Assembly: GCA_033239525.1 (NCBI GenBank)
Contig: BSYO01000024.1
Coordinates: 4,983,991 to 5,047,990 of the forward strand
DNA length: 64,000 nt
Direction: 5' to 3'
Source: Nepenthes gracilis
Taxonomy: Eukaryota; Streptophyta; Magnoliopsida; Caryophyllales; Nepenthaceae
Shown here: in pieces, positions 54,884 to 64,000 of the stretch
Numbering within the stretch: position 1 is the first letter of the stretch
Layout: every line of letters begins with the position of its first letter
The notes under the pieces: model-generated
What the model saw: only the letters and a program-made list of their open reading frames with translations
What the model was told of the DNA's origin: nothing
Database searches by the model: none
Translations under genes and position numbers: made by a program

Positions 54884-56680
54884 ATGGCCTCCGTTTTCGA
54901 TTTCGCCTCCGTTTTGAGATAAAACGACATCAAAGCTTTATGCGTCGAGTTTAACATTCCAAAGGAGATTGCTTGGAGAGTTCCGGGTAAGATCGACAGG
55001 GCCTATGCTCCACCGGAGGGACACATCACCGTTTACGAGGCCCACCTAAGGAGTGGCCTCCGTCTTCCATTGCCGGAAGACCTACAGTCTATTCTGCACG
55101 CCCTACGAGTCCCCATTGCCCAGCTGCATGCCAACACCGTGAGGTATCTCTGTACCATGTGTATTTTCCTTCGAAAGCGTGACAAGAAGCTTAGGATGTC
55201 CGCGGTTAGGGTTTTGTTCTAAATAAACCAAGGGGGAGAGTGGATATTGCTTGTCCCCTGTCCTGGCTTAAAAATAAATAAAGCCATTTAGGACTCGTTG
55301 AAGAACTGGAAGAACCGATTATTCTTCCTGGACGTGGCGAAAGCCTGGCCCATTGCGAGGGACTGGGGACAAATTCCAGAGGCTTATTTTGGGATGCCGT
55401 CAACGGCGGAGACGATAGCCTATGAATGGCTGACCAAGGCCATCCACAAGAATCCCGATGAGTTCAAGAGCAATTTTCTAGTTTCTCGGGCGGAGACTAA
55501 GAAAGTGAACTGGGGACTGCCTTCCCCGGTTCGTAAACCTATGCCGCAGTCCGGATGACGAATCCGGAGGACTCCAAAGGTGTGATCATCCGTATGAGGC
55601 ACACAGATGATGGTTTTATCGGCCCATTGCCTGAGAAGGTGTTGGATACGCCTTCATCGTCGTCGTCTCGCCTTGATTATGTTGCTGCCGGAATCTGCTG
55701 CGGTCCCGGCGGCACAGCGGGCCTGGAGAAGACCTATGAGGACTGGCCGGTGGAGTCAGGAGGAGTCGTCTTGGCACAGCCTGCGCCGCGAGTGGCTCCT
55801 GGTGCTGTATTGGTGGAGTCTTTGGAGGAGCCAGCTTGTGAGCCGGCGGCGGCTATGCGGACTTCGGCTGTGGAGCCGACAGCGGAGCTCGACTCCTCAG
55901 CAACTGCTCCAGAGGCCGCAAGAGAGGAGCCTGCTGCAGCTGCTCTAGAGGCTGCTAGAGAGGGGCACGCCGCTGCCGTGGGTGAAACTGACGAGTTCTT
56001 GAATCGCATTCTGGATGAGGCAGCGGCGAGCTTGGCTCGAGAGGATGCTCCTGGTCCACCTCAAGCTGGGCCAGGTCTAGAGGCCAGGCCTGAGAGGCCC
56101 ACAAGGAGACTCTGTGAGGTATGGTTCTTGTAATGGCCTCCTTACACTTCTTTGTTTCTTATATTTATAACTTAAACTTTGTTTTTGTCTTGTGCAGTCA
56201 AGGAGGCTGATCTCTGCCTTTTCCCGGGAGGTGGTGTAACGCGATCAGACGATCCCGGACAGGGAGTCGGAGATCGCCTGGCTGGATACTAGGTTGGTTG
56301 CTTCAGGTGGGGAGCACCGGGAGGAGATGGCTGCCCTCGAGGCTATCATGGCTGGAATAGAGACGGAGATCACTAATTTGAGGGCAGAGGTCACCCGCTT
56401 GAAGGAGGAGGACGATCGAAATAAAGTAAGCAAGAAGCGGCTTGCTGATCGAGTCGCAGCCTTAGAGAATGATCTGACCCTCTGGATCCGTCCCCACGAG
56501 GTCGAGGGCATGATGCACGCGCGGTTGTTGGAGGGGATCAACGTCGGTCGGCGCATTGTGCAGTTGATTGATCCCAATTTTCCAGTTGAATTCATTAACC
56601 AGTCCAATAGAGCGGCGCAACACAAAGATGACCTAGTGGGGGAGCCCTATGACAGCCAGAGGCGACAGCCGCCTCCGTAG
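54884..56680 (+). pseudogene. Antisense gene of Tat B (gypsy-type putative transposase domain)
   Basis: ATG at 54884-54886, product starting MASVFDFASVLR followed at once by TAA, then DIKALCVEFNIPKEIAWRVP, YAPPEGHITVYEAHLRSGLR and LRVPIAQLHANT, close to the same gene of element A. Further stops lie near 55220 and 55288, and a TGA at 55556-55558 with a frame change to MTNPEDSKGVIIRMRHTDDG. An Ala/Glu-rich acidic part (55800-56060), the intron 56119-56197 and a coiled-coil C-terminus (EHREEMAALEAIMAGIETEI, then KKRLADRVAALENDL) follow to a stop at 56678-56680. The 192-residue open piece 55555-56133 includes four residues read into the intron. Function is unknown. Confidence 0.7.
56119..56197 (+). 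other. 79-nt intron of the antisense gene (Tat B)
   Basis: GTGAG|GTATGGTTC to TCTTGTGCAG|TCAAGG. Same length and place as in element A; the reading frame joins the acidic region to the coiled coil when removed. Confidence 0.75.
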
Positions 56681-56809
56681 CCTTTTGTACCTTTTTCCTT
56701 TTTGCACTAATGTAAATTATTACATACTTGAAGCAATAAAATGGAAGTTCTTTTCAATCCAGTGTCCATTGGCTTTTACTGCTTTTCTGTATGCATGCTT
56801 TGTGACCTA

Positions 56810-57385
56810 GGGCGGCCAACTTAGTTGGCCGGCAACCGTTGTTGTGTTGCCTAAGGAGTTAAGTCCTTAGGCGTGGCAGGTGGTTATGTTAACCAGCCTA
56901 GTGGTGCTACCCAAGTGATGACTTGGGCGGCCAGCGTTGGAGAAGGAATGCTTCTCGTTGCTGAATGATCGTGTTATCCTCTCGTAGAGAGGGTTACTGA
57001 GGGAGGTGGCCAACCTGGTTGGTTAGCCGCCTAAGGAGTGAAGTCCTTAGGAACGGGTGGTTGTGTGAGAACCAGCCCTGAGGCGCTGTCCTAGTGATGA
57101 CTCGGACATCCAACGTTGGAGAAGAATGCTTCTCACTGCTGATCGATCACGCTAACTCCTCGCAGAAGAAGTCGTGCGCGAGGTGGCCAATCTGGTTGGT
57201 TGGCCGCCTAAGGAGTGAAGTCCTTAGGAATGGGTGGTTGTGTGAACCAACCCTGGCGGCGCTGTACAAGTAACGACCTGGGCGACCAACGTCGGAGAAG
57301 AAACGCTTCTCCCTTCGACCGTCGTTGACTGATCACACTACCTCCTCATGGAGGAGGTCGTTGCGCGTGCTACGTAAGCCTCCTA
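56810..57385. repeat. Three long tandem units with multiple hairpins (Tat B)
   Basis: Related to the 188-bp units of element A. Potential stems: CCAACCTGGTTGG (57010-57022), CCTAAGGA with 6-nt loop and TCCTTAGG (57030-57051 and again near 57210), and CTACCTCCTC/GAGGAGGTCG-type near 57340. Each unit also repeats CCAACGTTGG, a perfect 10-bp palindrome. Confidence 0.75.
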
Positions 57386-57394
57386 AGGTTTTCG

Positions 57395-57645
57395 ACCGCT
57401 AATGGGCCACCTGGATGACCAGGGTTTAGACCGCTCATGGGCCACTTGGATGACCAAGGTTTAGACCGCTCATGGACCACCTGGATGATCAGGGTTTAGA
57501 CCGCTCATGGGCCACCTGAATGATGAGGATTTAGACCGCTTATGGGCCACTCGGATGACCAAGATTTAGACCGCTCATGGGCCACCTGGATGATCATAGT
57601 TTAAACCGCTTACGGGCCACTTGGATGACCAAGGTTTAGGGGTAG
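57395..57645. repeat. 35-bp tandem array (Tat B)
   Basis: About seven units of GGGCCACCTGGATGACCAGG plus GTTTAGACCGCTCAT, complement of the unit in element A. Confidence 0.85.
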
Positions 57646-57646
57646 T

Positions 57647-58918
57647 CTAGGTCGGATATCCTACAAGAAAAACAATGCATATGCAGACAGATAGTATGCT
57701 AAGTAAACACTTATTTTTACAAATTGAAACAAGCATGCGAGTGTACATAACGATGCAAGTACGTACGTGAGCCCGCATTACTGGAAGTAGCGCCGGAAGT
57801 GGGTTGCGTTCCATGTTCGTGGAACCAGTTTCTCGTCTTGGCCACGGAGTTTGTAAGCTCCGTTTCGCAAGACGGCGGAGACGAGGAAATGTCCCTCCCA
57901 GTTTAAGAGAGAGCTTGTTGCGGCCAGCCAGCTTGCCTGGGGCTTCGATGCCTCGTAAGATCAGGTCTCCTACATCGAATTGTTGCGCCTTGACTTTTCT
58001 GTTGTAGTATTGGGCAACTCGATGTTGGTAGGCCGCTGTCCGTACTCTGACGGCGTCGCAGGCTTCCTTCAACAAGTCTAAGTGTTCCCTGATTTTTTGA
58101 GAGTTTACTAGTGGGTCGAAATACTCCACCCTGAGACTTAGAAGCCCGATTTCGACCGGAATTACACCTTCAATTTCGTAACAGAGGCTGAAGGGCGTCT
58201 CGCGCGTTGGTTCCTTTGGGGTTGTTTGATAAAACCAGAGAACGAAAGGGAGCTCGTCAGCCCAGGAGCCCCCGGCGTCCTCCAGCTTAGTCTTTAACCC
58301 GTGGAGTAGCGTACGATTTGTGACCTCCATCTGCCCATTGGCTTGGGGGTATGCCGCCGAAGTGTGGACCAGCTTGATGCCAAGGTTGGTGCAATACTTG
58401 GTGAAGCGTTTTCCTGAGAATTGGGTCCCGTTGTCAGTCACAACGACCTCGGGGATGCCGAATCTGCAGATGATGCTCTGGCGAAGGAACTCTAGGGTGT
58501 TATGCTCTGTGAACTTTGCCAGTGGGACAGCCTCAATCCACTTGGTGAAGTTGTCGATGCCCACGATGATGAATTTTCTTTGCCCCGTGGCAATGGGAAA
58601 CGGGTCGAGAAGATCGAGCCCCCATTGCAAGAAGAGTCAAGGTGCCTGAAGGGTCTTTAGGTCTGCGGTTGGCTGGCGGTAAAGGTTGCTGTGAAGCTGG
58701 CAGTTCTCACACTTCTTCACAAATTCTAGCGCGTCTTTTTTCATCGAGGGCCAGTAATAGCCCTGGTGCATGACCTTGAAGGCCAAGTTCTTTCCGCCAA
58801 TGTGCGACTCGCAGATCCCGAGGTGAACTTCGCCTAAGGCGTAGTCAGCCTCCTCAGGAGTTAGACAGCGGAGGTATGGGGTGGAGTAGCCACGGCAATA
58901 TAACCGTCCGTCAACCAC
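57647..58918 (-). pseudogene. Tat B integrase
   Basis: The integrase core frame (58630-57647) is open for 327 codons and keeps the three catalytic residues: IIVGIDNFTKWIEAVPL (D), PEVVVTDNGTQF (D) and QANGQMEVTNRTLL (E). It runs on to GIEAPGKLAGRNKLSL, after which a frame change is likely near 57910. The zinc-binding part (58918-58637) has HLGICESHIGGKN and LEFVKKCENCQLHSN, and is separated by a single TGA at 58637-58639. It is the best preserved enzyme domain of the two Tat copies. Confidence 0.85.
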
Positions 58919-59545
58919 TGCATACCAGTCGCTGTCTTTTTGACCCGTTTGGCTTTCTCCACATCCTCTGAAAATGATCCGTCTGCCAGGTAGTTAAGGA
59001 AAGGCGTCATCCAGTTTTTCGTTTTGGAAATCTACATGGCCTCTCGCTTCTCGATGCTGGGAGCGTTTAGGATCTCCCACATGTCCCTCGAATACTGTTC
59101 TGGGTTTTTTGATACAGCGGCTTTGGCTAGCTGGTCCGCCTTCAAGTTTTCAGTTTGAGGAACGTGAACCAGGGTTAGCTGGTCGAAACCCTAGACGGCC
59201 TCCCTTGCTTTTGCCAAGTACTGGGCTAAGAGAGGGTTATTTGCCTCGATGCCTCCGTTAACCTGGTTAACGATTAGCTCGGAGTCGCTGTAAACCGCTA
59301 GCTTCCTGACGGAGCACTCTTTGGCTAACCTTAAGCCTACTAGCAGGGCTTCGTACTCGGCAATGTTGTTGGTTGCCGGGAAATTGAGCCTGAGTGAGTA
59401 TTTCACCTCAAACCCGTTGGGAGTGGCAAGGACAACTCCAGCGCCACTGTCCGCGTCAGTAGAGAATCCGTCTACATGGAGTATCTATTTCGGAACTCTG
59501 ACAAGCAGTTTCACATTTTCTCCAGGCTGTTCTCGAGGACAGGGG
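58919..59545 (-). pseudogene. Tat B RNase H
   Basis: RNase H removes the RNA strand during reverse transcription. Visible: ILHVDGFSTDADSGAGVVL (first aspartate), NNIAEYEALLVGLRLAKE (glutamate) and VYSDSELIVNQVNGG (aspartate), so catalytic positions are kept. Stops lie at 59485-59487, 59191-59193 and 59032-59034. Sequence upstream of about 59545 is LINE, so the N-terminal part and RT are not visible here. Confidence 0.8.
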
Positions 59546-59969
59546 TTATAGTTTCGACAATGAAGAGTGGAACTTCACTCACTGTAGAACTGCTGCCCTA
59601 GAGAGAGAAGCTCTCGCTTCTCTCTTCCCGGTTCTTCGATTTGCGCCGTCTTGCCTGGTTTCGTCGCTCCCTCTCCGCCGGTGCCCATGGCGCCGGTCCA
59701 CAGCCACTCCTTCCTTTCTCCCCCAAAAGTTTCCCCCCCTCTCCTAAATCCCTCCTAACAACTGACCAAATCCCTCCCTCCTCTCGGCCCGCTTCGCCTC
59801 CTCTGTGTCAAACTTCGTCTTCTGCGCGTGCTCCTGGACACGGAGGTTTTTCCTCTTCGGCTCCCTCCCCCTACTGCCCACGCCCTCTTCACTCGATTCA
59901 TTCATAGCCCACACACTTTCCATACGCTGATTCCCCCCCCCATTCTTACGTCTCAGTCTCTTGCTCCTA

Positions 59970-61581
59970 AACCCTGGATCCCCCTGCCTCTGGCGAGCCC
60001 GCTGTCTCCAACCTGGGAGATTTATATGCATCACCCTCGCCTCCATCTCTCCTTTCTGAATTTGCACGTTCAAATTTTTAGGCCGAGCTTCCTGACTCTG
60101 TTGATTTCGATGGTGTTCCTCAGGATGCGATAGTTGCTTTGATTCAGTGTTCTGGGATTTTGGATTCTGAGGGTTTTGGAAGTGGCCTGGCCAGTTCGGG
60201 CAAATTTCCTGTGGGCTCTCTCCCAGATATTCCAGGTCCCTCCGATGCAGGTGGTATGGAGGCCGGTGCTTCGCGTCTGGCCTCTTCTTCACCTCCTCGA
60301 CAGTGTATTCCCTGTCCCTCCAGTGTGTTGCCGGCGGTGTCTAATGCATCTGCCATCCTCCCTGCTCCTAGTGGAGACCTTCAATTTTGCCTGGGCTCTC
60401 AACATGGTGCTCCTGTGATCCCCAGGAACTCCCCTGCTGCCACCCTTCCTCCCGGTGCTGATGCTTGCAACCATGGTGTCACGTGGTCCTCCATGGTCCA
60501 GCAGAACACTCCTGGTGGTAAGTTCTCCCTTAAATTTTTCCCCCTTAATGTATCAGATGTAGGAAACACTATCCTATCTCCTCCTCCTGATGTTATTCAT
60601 CAGGGTGAGAAACTGTGGGGTGCTATCCTTGTTGGCTACTTTGCTAGCTCCCCCCTTCATTTTAATGCTATTAACAGCATTACCAGGAAAATCTGGGCTC
60701 GGTTCGAGCTCATTCATGTAGCTGGAAACGAGAATGGATTCTTCTTTTTTCGCTTCTCTTCCATAAATATGCTCCATAAATGCATGGCCAGCGGCCCTTG
60801 GTCTATTGGAGGGCTCCCATTGTTTCTCGAGAAATGGGAGCCTGGAATGGTCCTTTCCAAGGGAGAACACAAATCCCTTCCCACGTGGATCATATTGTCA
60901 GGGGTTCCTGTCGAATACTGGACACCCCTGGGATTGAGTTGGATAGCCAGTGCTATCCGTAAATCTATCCTTCTTGACCCTGTTACTGAGAGATTTGAGC
61001 GCATGGGTTTTGCTCGGGTGTATGTTGATTTGGAAGTAGGTGCTTAGCAACCAGACTCTGTTAAGATTCGAGCAGGTTGCCGAGCTGATTCGGCTGACAG
61101 CTCTTTCGTAGAAATTAAAATTGAGTACCATCGGAGACCTCCTCGTCGGAGTTCCCATCGTAAGTTAGGCGATAAGGCCCCTCCCCTCAATCAATCTGGT
61201 GTTTCCAAGGCTGGGGCTTTATCCAATACAGTCCCAGCCAACCCTCCCCCAAAATCTCGGTCTCAGTTCAAGAACTCGAGTGCTGCTGTCCCCCCTTCTG
61301 GGACTTCGGCTCAGAAGGCTTTGTCTGTAGCCAATTCCTTAAGCATTCTCCAGGACCCTTCCCTGGATGACCATGTGGAGAGCGATGGTCTTACTCCGTC
61401 GGATCACCTGGCTAAGTCTTCCATGGCTCCCCCGCCTTGTGATTCTGAATTAATTCTCCCCCCGGGGACCCAGTCTGCCTTGTCCATGACGATCTCGATG
61501 AGGAGCGGCACCGTGCTGGGGATGAGGCCCATCACATATCCAACACTGTCTCCGGTACGGATGTGGCTCCAGGACCGGTGA
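59970..61581 (+). pseudogene. LINE ORF1 (DUF4283-type RNA-binding protein)
   Basis: ORF1 would bind LINE RNA. In one frame: SNLGDLYASPSPPSLLSE, a TAG near 60078, then the long open part 60139-61047 with KLWGAILVGYFASSPLHFNA, FFFFRFSSINMLHKCM, GPWSIGGLPLFLEKWEPGM and LPTWIILSGVPVEYW, the DUF4283 signature of plant LINE ORF1. After a TAG at 61045-61047 the same frame continues to 61581. The knuckle usually found here is degraded (RRPPRRSSHRKLGD, with cysteines replaced). The true start is unclear. Confidence 0.75.
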
Positions 61582-61781
61582 TATGCCTTATCCAGTCCCC
61601 TACCACTTTCGGCCCTAAGGTTCTAGCTAGCCCAAATAATCCATTAAGCCTAGACCCAGCATCTGATGGGCCTGATTCTAATGGTTCTGATGGTAAGCCT
61701 AAGAATAGGGGACCAAAATCCTCTAAGAAATTCAGAAACTCCAAGGGGCCTAAAAAGTCGAACCTCCTCTCGCGGTTTCTC

Positions 61782-62296
61782 ATGACTAATATAGCATGCT
61801 GGAACGTGAGGGGACTCAATGGGCTTGTGAAAGCCCATGAAGTCCGCAACCTCATTAGATCCCACGGGTGCTTTATTGTTGGCCTGGTCAAGGCAAAAGT
61901 TGCGGAGAAAAATGCAGCCTCCATTTCGGCTAGGATTAACCCTCATTGGCTCTGGTCCATGAACTATTCTATCTCATCTGTTGGGAGAATTTGGGTCGGA
62001 TGGGACCCCAATAAGGTGGCTGTGAATATTCTCTCCAAGGAAGACCAGGTTATCCATACTGAAGCGTTCTTCCTTGAGGATAATTTCCGCTGCCTCCTGT
62101 CCTTTGTATATGGTGCTAACCTGGAAGGTACTCGGAAAATCTTTTGGCACAGCCTTAGGAGGCATCGGGCCTCCCGGGTGACCTCCCTTGGGAGGTCCTG
62201 GGCGATTTTAATGCCATTCGCTCAGCGACTGAGGCCCTCGGTGGCTCTTGGCACTATAAAAGCTCCATTGATCTTAATGAATGCCTCAGGGATTGA
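61782..62296 (+). pseudogene. LINE ORF2 endonuclease domain
   Basis: The endonuclease nicks the target for target-primed reverse transcription. ATG at 61782 opens NIACWNVRGLNGLVKAHEV (asparagine motif), RSHGCFIVGLVKAKVAEKNA, GRIWVGWDPNKV and LLSFVYGANLEG. The block usually reading LLETKV reads LVKAKV here, so the catalytic glutamate is lysine. A frameshift near 62150 leads to PWEVLGDFNAIRSATEALGG, and TGA at 62294-62296 follows. Inactive. Confidence 0.8.
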
Positions 62297-64000
62297 GACC
62301 TGGAGGACGTTTGCCGTGAATGTCAATTCTTCACCTGGAATGATGGGCGTGACCCCTCCTCCCGTATTTTCAGAAAACTAGATCGAGTGGTTGCGAATGG
62401 ACATTGGTTTGATTTTTTCAGAAGCTCTAAAGCGGTTTTCCCTCCTGCTAGGTTATCAGATCACTCCCCTTGCATCCTTCTTCCCATGGATCGTGCAGCG
62501 CGTAAATACAGGATGTTTTGGTTTAATAACTTTCTCACCAAATCCCCAAACTTTTTTCCTGTGGTCAAGGAAGTTTGGGAGACCGAGACTAATGGTACTC
62601 CAATGTTTAGGCTAGTGTCCTCTCTCAAAAAGGTGAAGGGAATACTCAAAACTCTTAATACCCAATGTGGGGATATTCACGAAGAGGTGCTGCGCGCTAG
62701 GAAATGTCTTGAGGATGTCCAATCTAAAGCATTCCCTTCCCTAGGGACCTGCGGTATTGAACGTTCTTATAGGGCTGACTATTATTCTGCAATGGCAAAG
62801 GAGGCAGATTTCCTCCAACAAAAAGCCAAAATCAAATGGCTCAAAGAGGGCGATCAATGCACAAAATTTTTCTTTAAGACTGTTAGCGGGAATTATAATC
62901 GGAATAGGATCATCTCCCTCATTGATGAGTCCGGAAATCCCACTAATGGGAAGGAAGATCTGAATGAATTGATTGTTGGCCACTTCAAAAATGCCTTAGG
63001 GTCTGGACGAACTCATGGGTCGGCGGTGGCCAACCGTATTCGCCCGTTCATTCCCCATACCGTCCCTAGGTCGCTAACTGGCCCGCTGGTTAGGCCGGTT
63101 ACTGAGGAGGAAATCCAAAAAGCGCTGTTCTCCATTGGGGATGACAGAGCCCCTGGTCTTGATGGTTTCTCCTCAAAATTTTTTAAGGACTCGTGGGCGA
63201 TTACCGATCGTTTGGCCTGTGAAGCTATCCATGATTTTTTCAAGCATGGAAAGCTCCTAAAACAAGTGAATACCACTATGATTAGTCTTATCCCTAAGGT
63301 CCAGTCCCCACGCTCGGTCTCAGATTACCGCCCAATTTCCTGTTGCAATGTCATTTACAAAGTGATCTCTAAAATTCTTACAAACAAAATCAAAGAAACA
63401 CTTCCATACCTGGTGGACAATTGCCAAACGACCTTTGTGGCGGGGCGTCAGATTAGTGACAATATCCTATTAGCTCAAGAGCTCCTTCACAAGTATTATC
63501 TTGGGCATGGCCCGCCTAGATGTACTATGAAGGTTGATCTGATGAAAGCTTATGACTCTGTTCAATGGGACTTTATCATCAATATGCTGACACTCATGAA
63601 TTTCCTTGCGCAGATGGTCAATTGGATTAGCCAATGCATTACTACTCTGACGTACTCCCTCGACATCAATGGGGAAGTAGTTGGGTTCTTCAAAGGAGGC
63701 AAAGGCCTTCACCAGGGGGATCCCCTATCTCCATATCTATTAGTCTTGGTTATGGAAGTCTTCAACGGCATTATTGAGTTCAAGGCGAGGCGGGATAACA
63801 TTTTTAAATATCACTGGAAATGCGCAGACACTCAAACTGTTGTGCTAGCCTTTGCTGATGACCTCCTTTTGTTCTCCCATGCCGACACCCAATCCACTCA
63901 AATTCTTAAGGAATGCCTAGAAGAATTCCATGTTTCTTTCGGTCTCTCTGCAAACCCAAATAAAAGTGAAATTTTTATCTGTTCAAAGGACGCTTTCCTT
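62297..64000 (+). CDS. LINE ORF2 reverse transcriptase, open to window end
   Basis: About 568 codons without a stop in the frame that follows the TGA at 62294. It starts with the end of the endonuclease (ECQFFTWNDGRD, RLSDHSPCILL), then the linker, then RT: GDDRAPGLDGFSSKFFKDSW, TMISLIPKVQSPRSVSDYRP, FVAGRQISDNILLAQELLHK, MKVDLMKAYDSVQWDF, GKGLHQGDPLSPYLLVLVME and the catalytic LAFADDLLLFSHAD. All usual RT blocks up to and beyond the FADD site look intact. The region after the RT core (thumb, RNase H or C-terminal domain) is outside the window. The upstream breaks mean full ORF2 is not translated from this copy. Confidence 0.85.

Larger units (their letters stand above)
53268..59545 (-). mobile_element. 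Tat-lineage gypsy element B, 5' part cut by a LINE
   Basis: Minus-strand order: RNase H (59545-59190), zinc region and integrase (58918-57750), 35-bp array, 188-bp-type units, antisense gene (54884-56680, plus strand), 36-bp array, polypurine tract, 3' LTR (54288-53268). Gag, protease and RT are not in the window: LINE sequence begins at about 59545 inside RNase H. It keeps a longer open integrase than element A. Confidence 0.85.
59545..64000 (+). mobile_element. Plant L1-type LINE, continuing past window end
   Basis: On the plus strand: a 5'UTR (from about 59545, boundary approximate), ORF1 (about 59970-61581), ORF2 with endonuclease (from 61782) and RT (62297 onward). It abuts the RNase H region of Tat B in opposite orientation, as if inserted there. 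The other junction and the 3' tail lie outside the window, so nesting cannot be proved. Confidence 0.85.

Noticed and set aside
60139..60292. Minus-strand frames opposite LINE ORF1 (for example 59744-60292)
   Set aside because: They are shadows of the GC-rich LINE 5' region; the plus strand carries the DUF4283 and RT motifs.

Overview
This is plant nuclear DNA, most likely from a large, repeat-rich angiosperm genome. The evidence is spliceosomal introns with GT..AG ends, plant Ty3/gypsy (Tat and chromovirus), Ty1/copia (Sirevirus-like) and plant LINE sequences, AT-rich noncoding DNA, and no bacterial-type gene packing. I cannot name the species. One 100-base run of N (34480-34579) marks an assembly gap.

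Only one host gene is clear: the last five exons (2056-4591, +) of an RNA uracil-C5 methyltransferase of the RlmD/TrmA family. Its introns are filled with degenerate MITE-like repeats, and its terminal exon has recently been duplicated in tandem. A possible 5' end of a minus-strand gene lies at 51993-52260. A short protein-like remnant lies at 17945-18235 (-).

The rest is layered mobile DNA. (1) 6978-8137 is a LINE-derived insert with an 18-bp target duplication. (2) 8419-17101 is a structurally complete Sirevirus-like copia element on the minus strand (LTRs, tRNA-Met primer site, 5-bp target duplication ATGTA). It has gag but no pol. In place of pol it carries a gene-like unit with its own TATA box, 5'UTR intron and plant-transposon-protein-like ORF. 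A 2.15-kb LINE-tailed insert is nested in its gag. (3) 21422-32330 is a tandem arrangement of decayed chromovirus sequences (-). Their very large LTRs (one is about 4.2 kb) contain 28-bp and 22-bp minisatellites. A further LTR fragment lies at 34580-35715. (4) 32331-34479 and 44482-48766 are extremely A-rich, strand-asymmetric tracts that share a 600-bp normal-composition island. An LTR-like sequence follows at 48767-49802. (5) Two related Tat-lineage gypsy elements lie in opposite orientation: A at 35716-44481 (+) and B at 53268-59545 (-). Each has an antisense gene between integrase and 3' LTR, with a 79-nt intron in both copies, flanked by arrays of hairpin-forming tandem repeats. (6) A plant L1-type LINE (about 59545-64000, +) lies against the RNase H region of Tat B and runs off the window with an open reverse-transcriptase frame.

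The working parts fit known retrotransposon logic: gag packages RNA, protease/RT/RNase H/integrase or EN/RT copy and insert it, and LTRs carry promoter and terminator. Almost every copy is broken by stops, frameshifts, deletions or lost catalytic residues. The more unusual features are the gene-like passengers inside the LTR elements, the minisatellite-bearing LTRs, and a set of 17-26 bp insertions that look like extreme 5'-truncated LINE tails.
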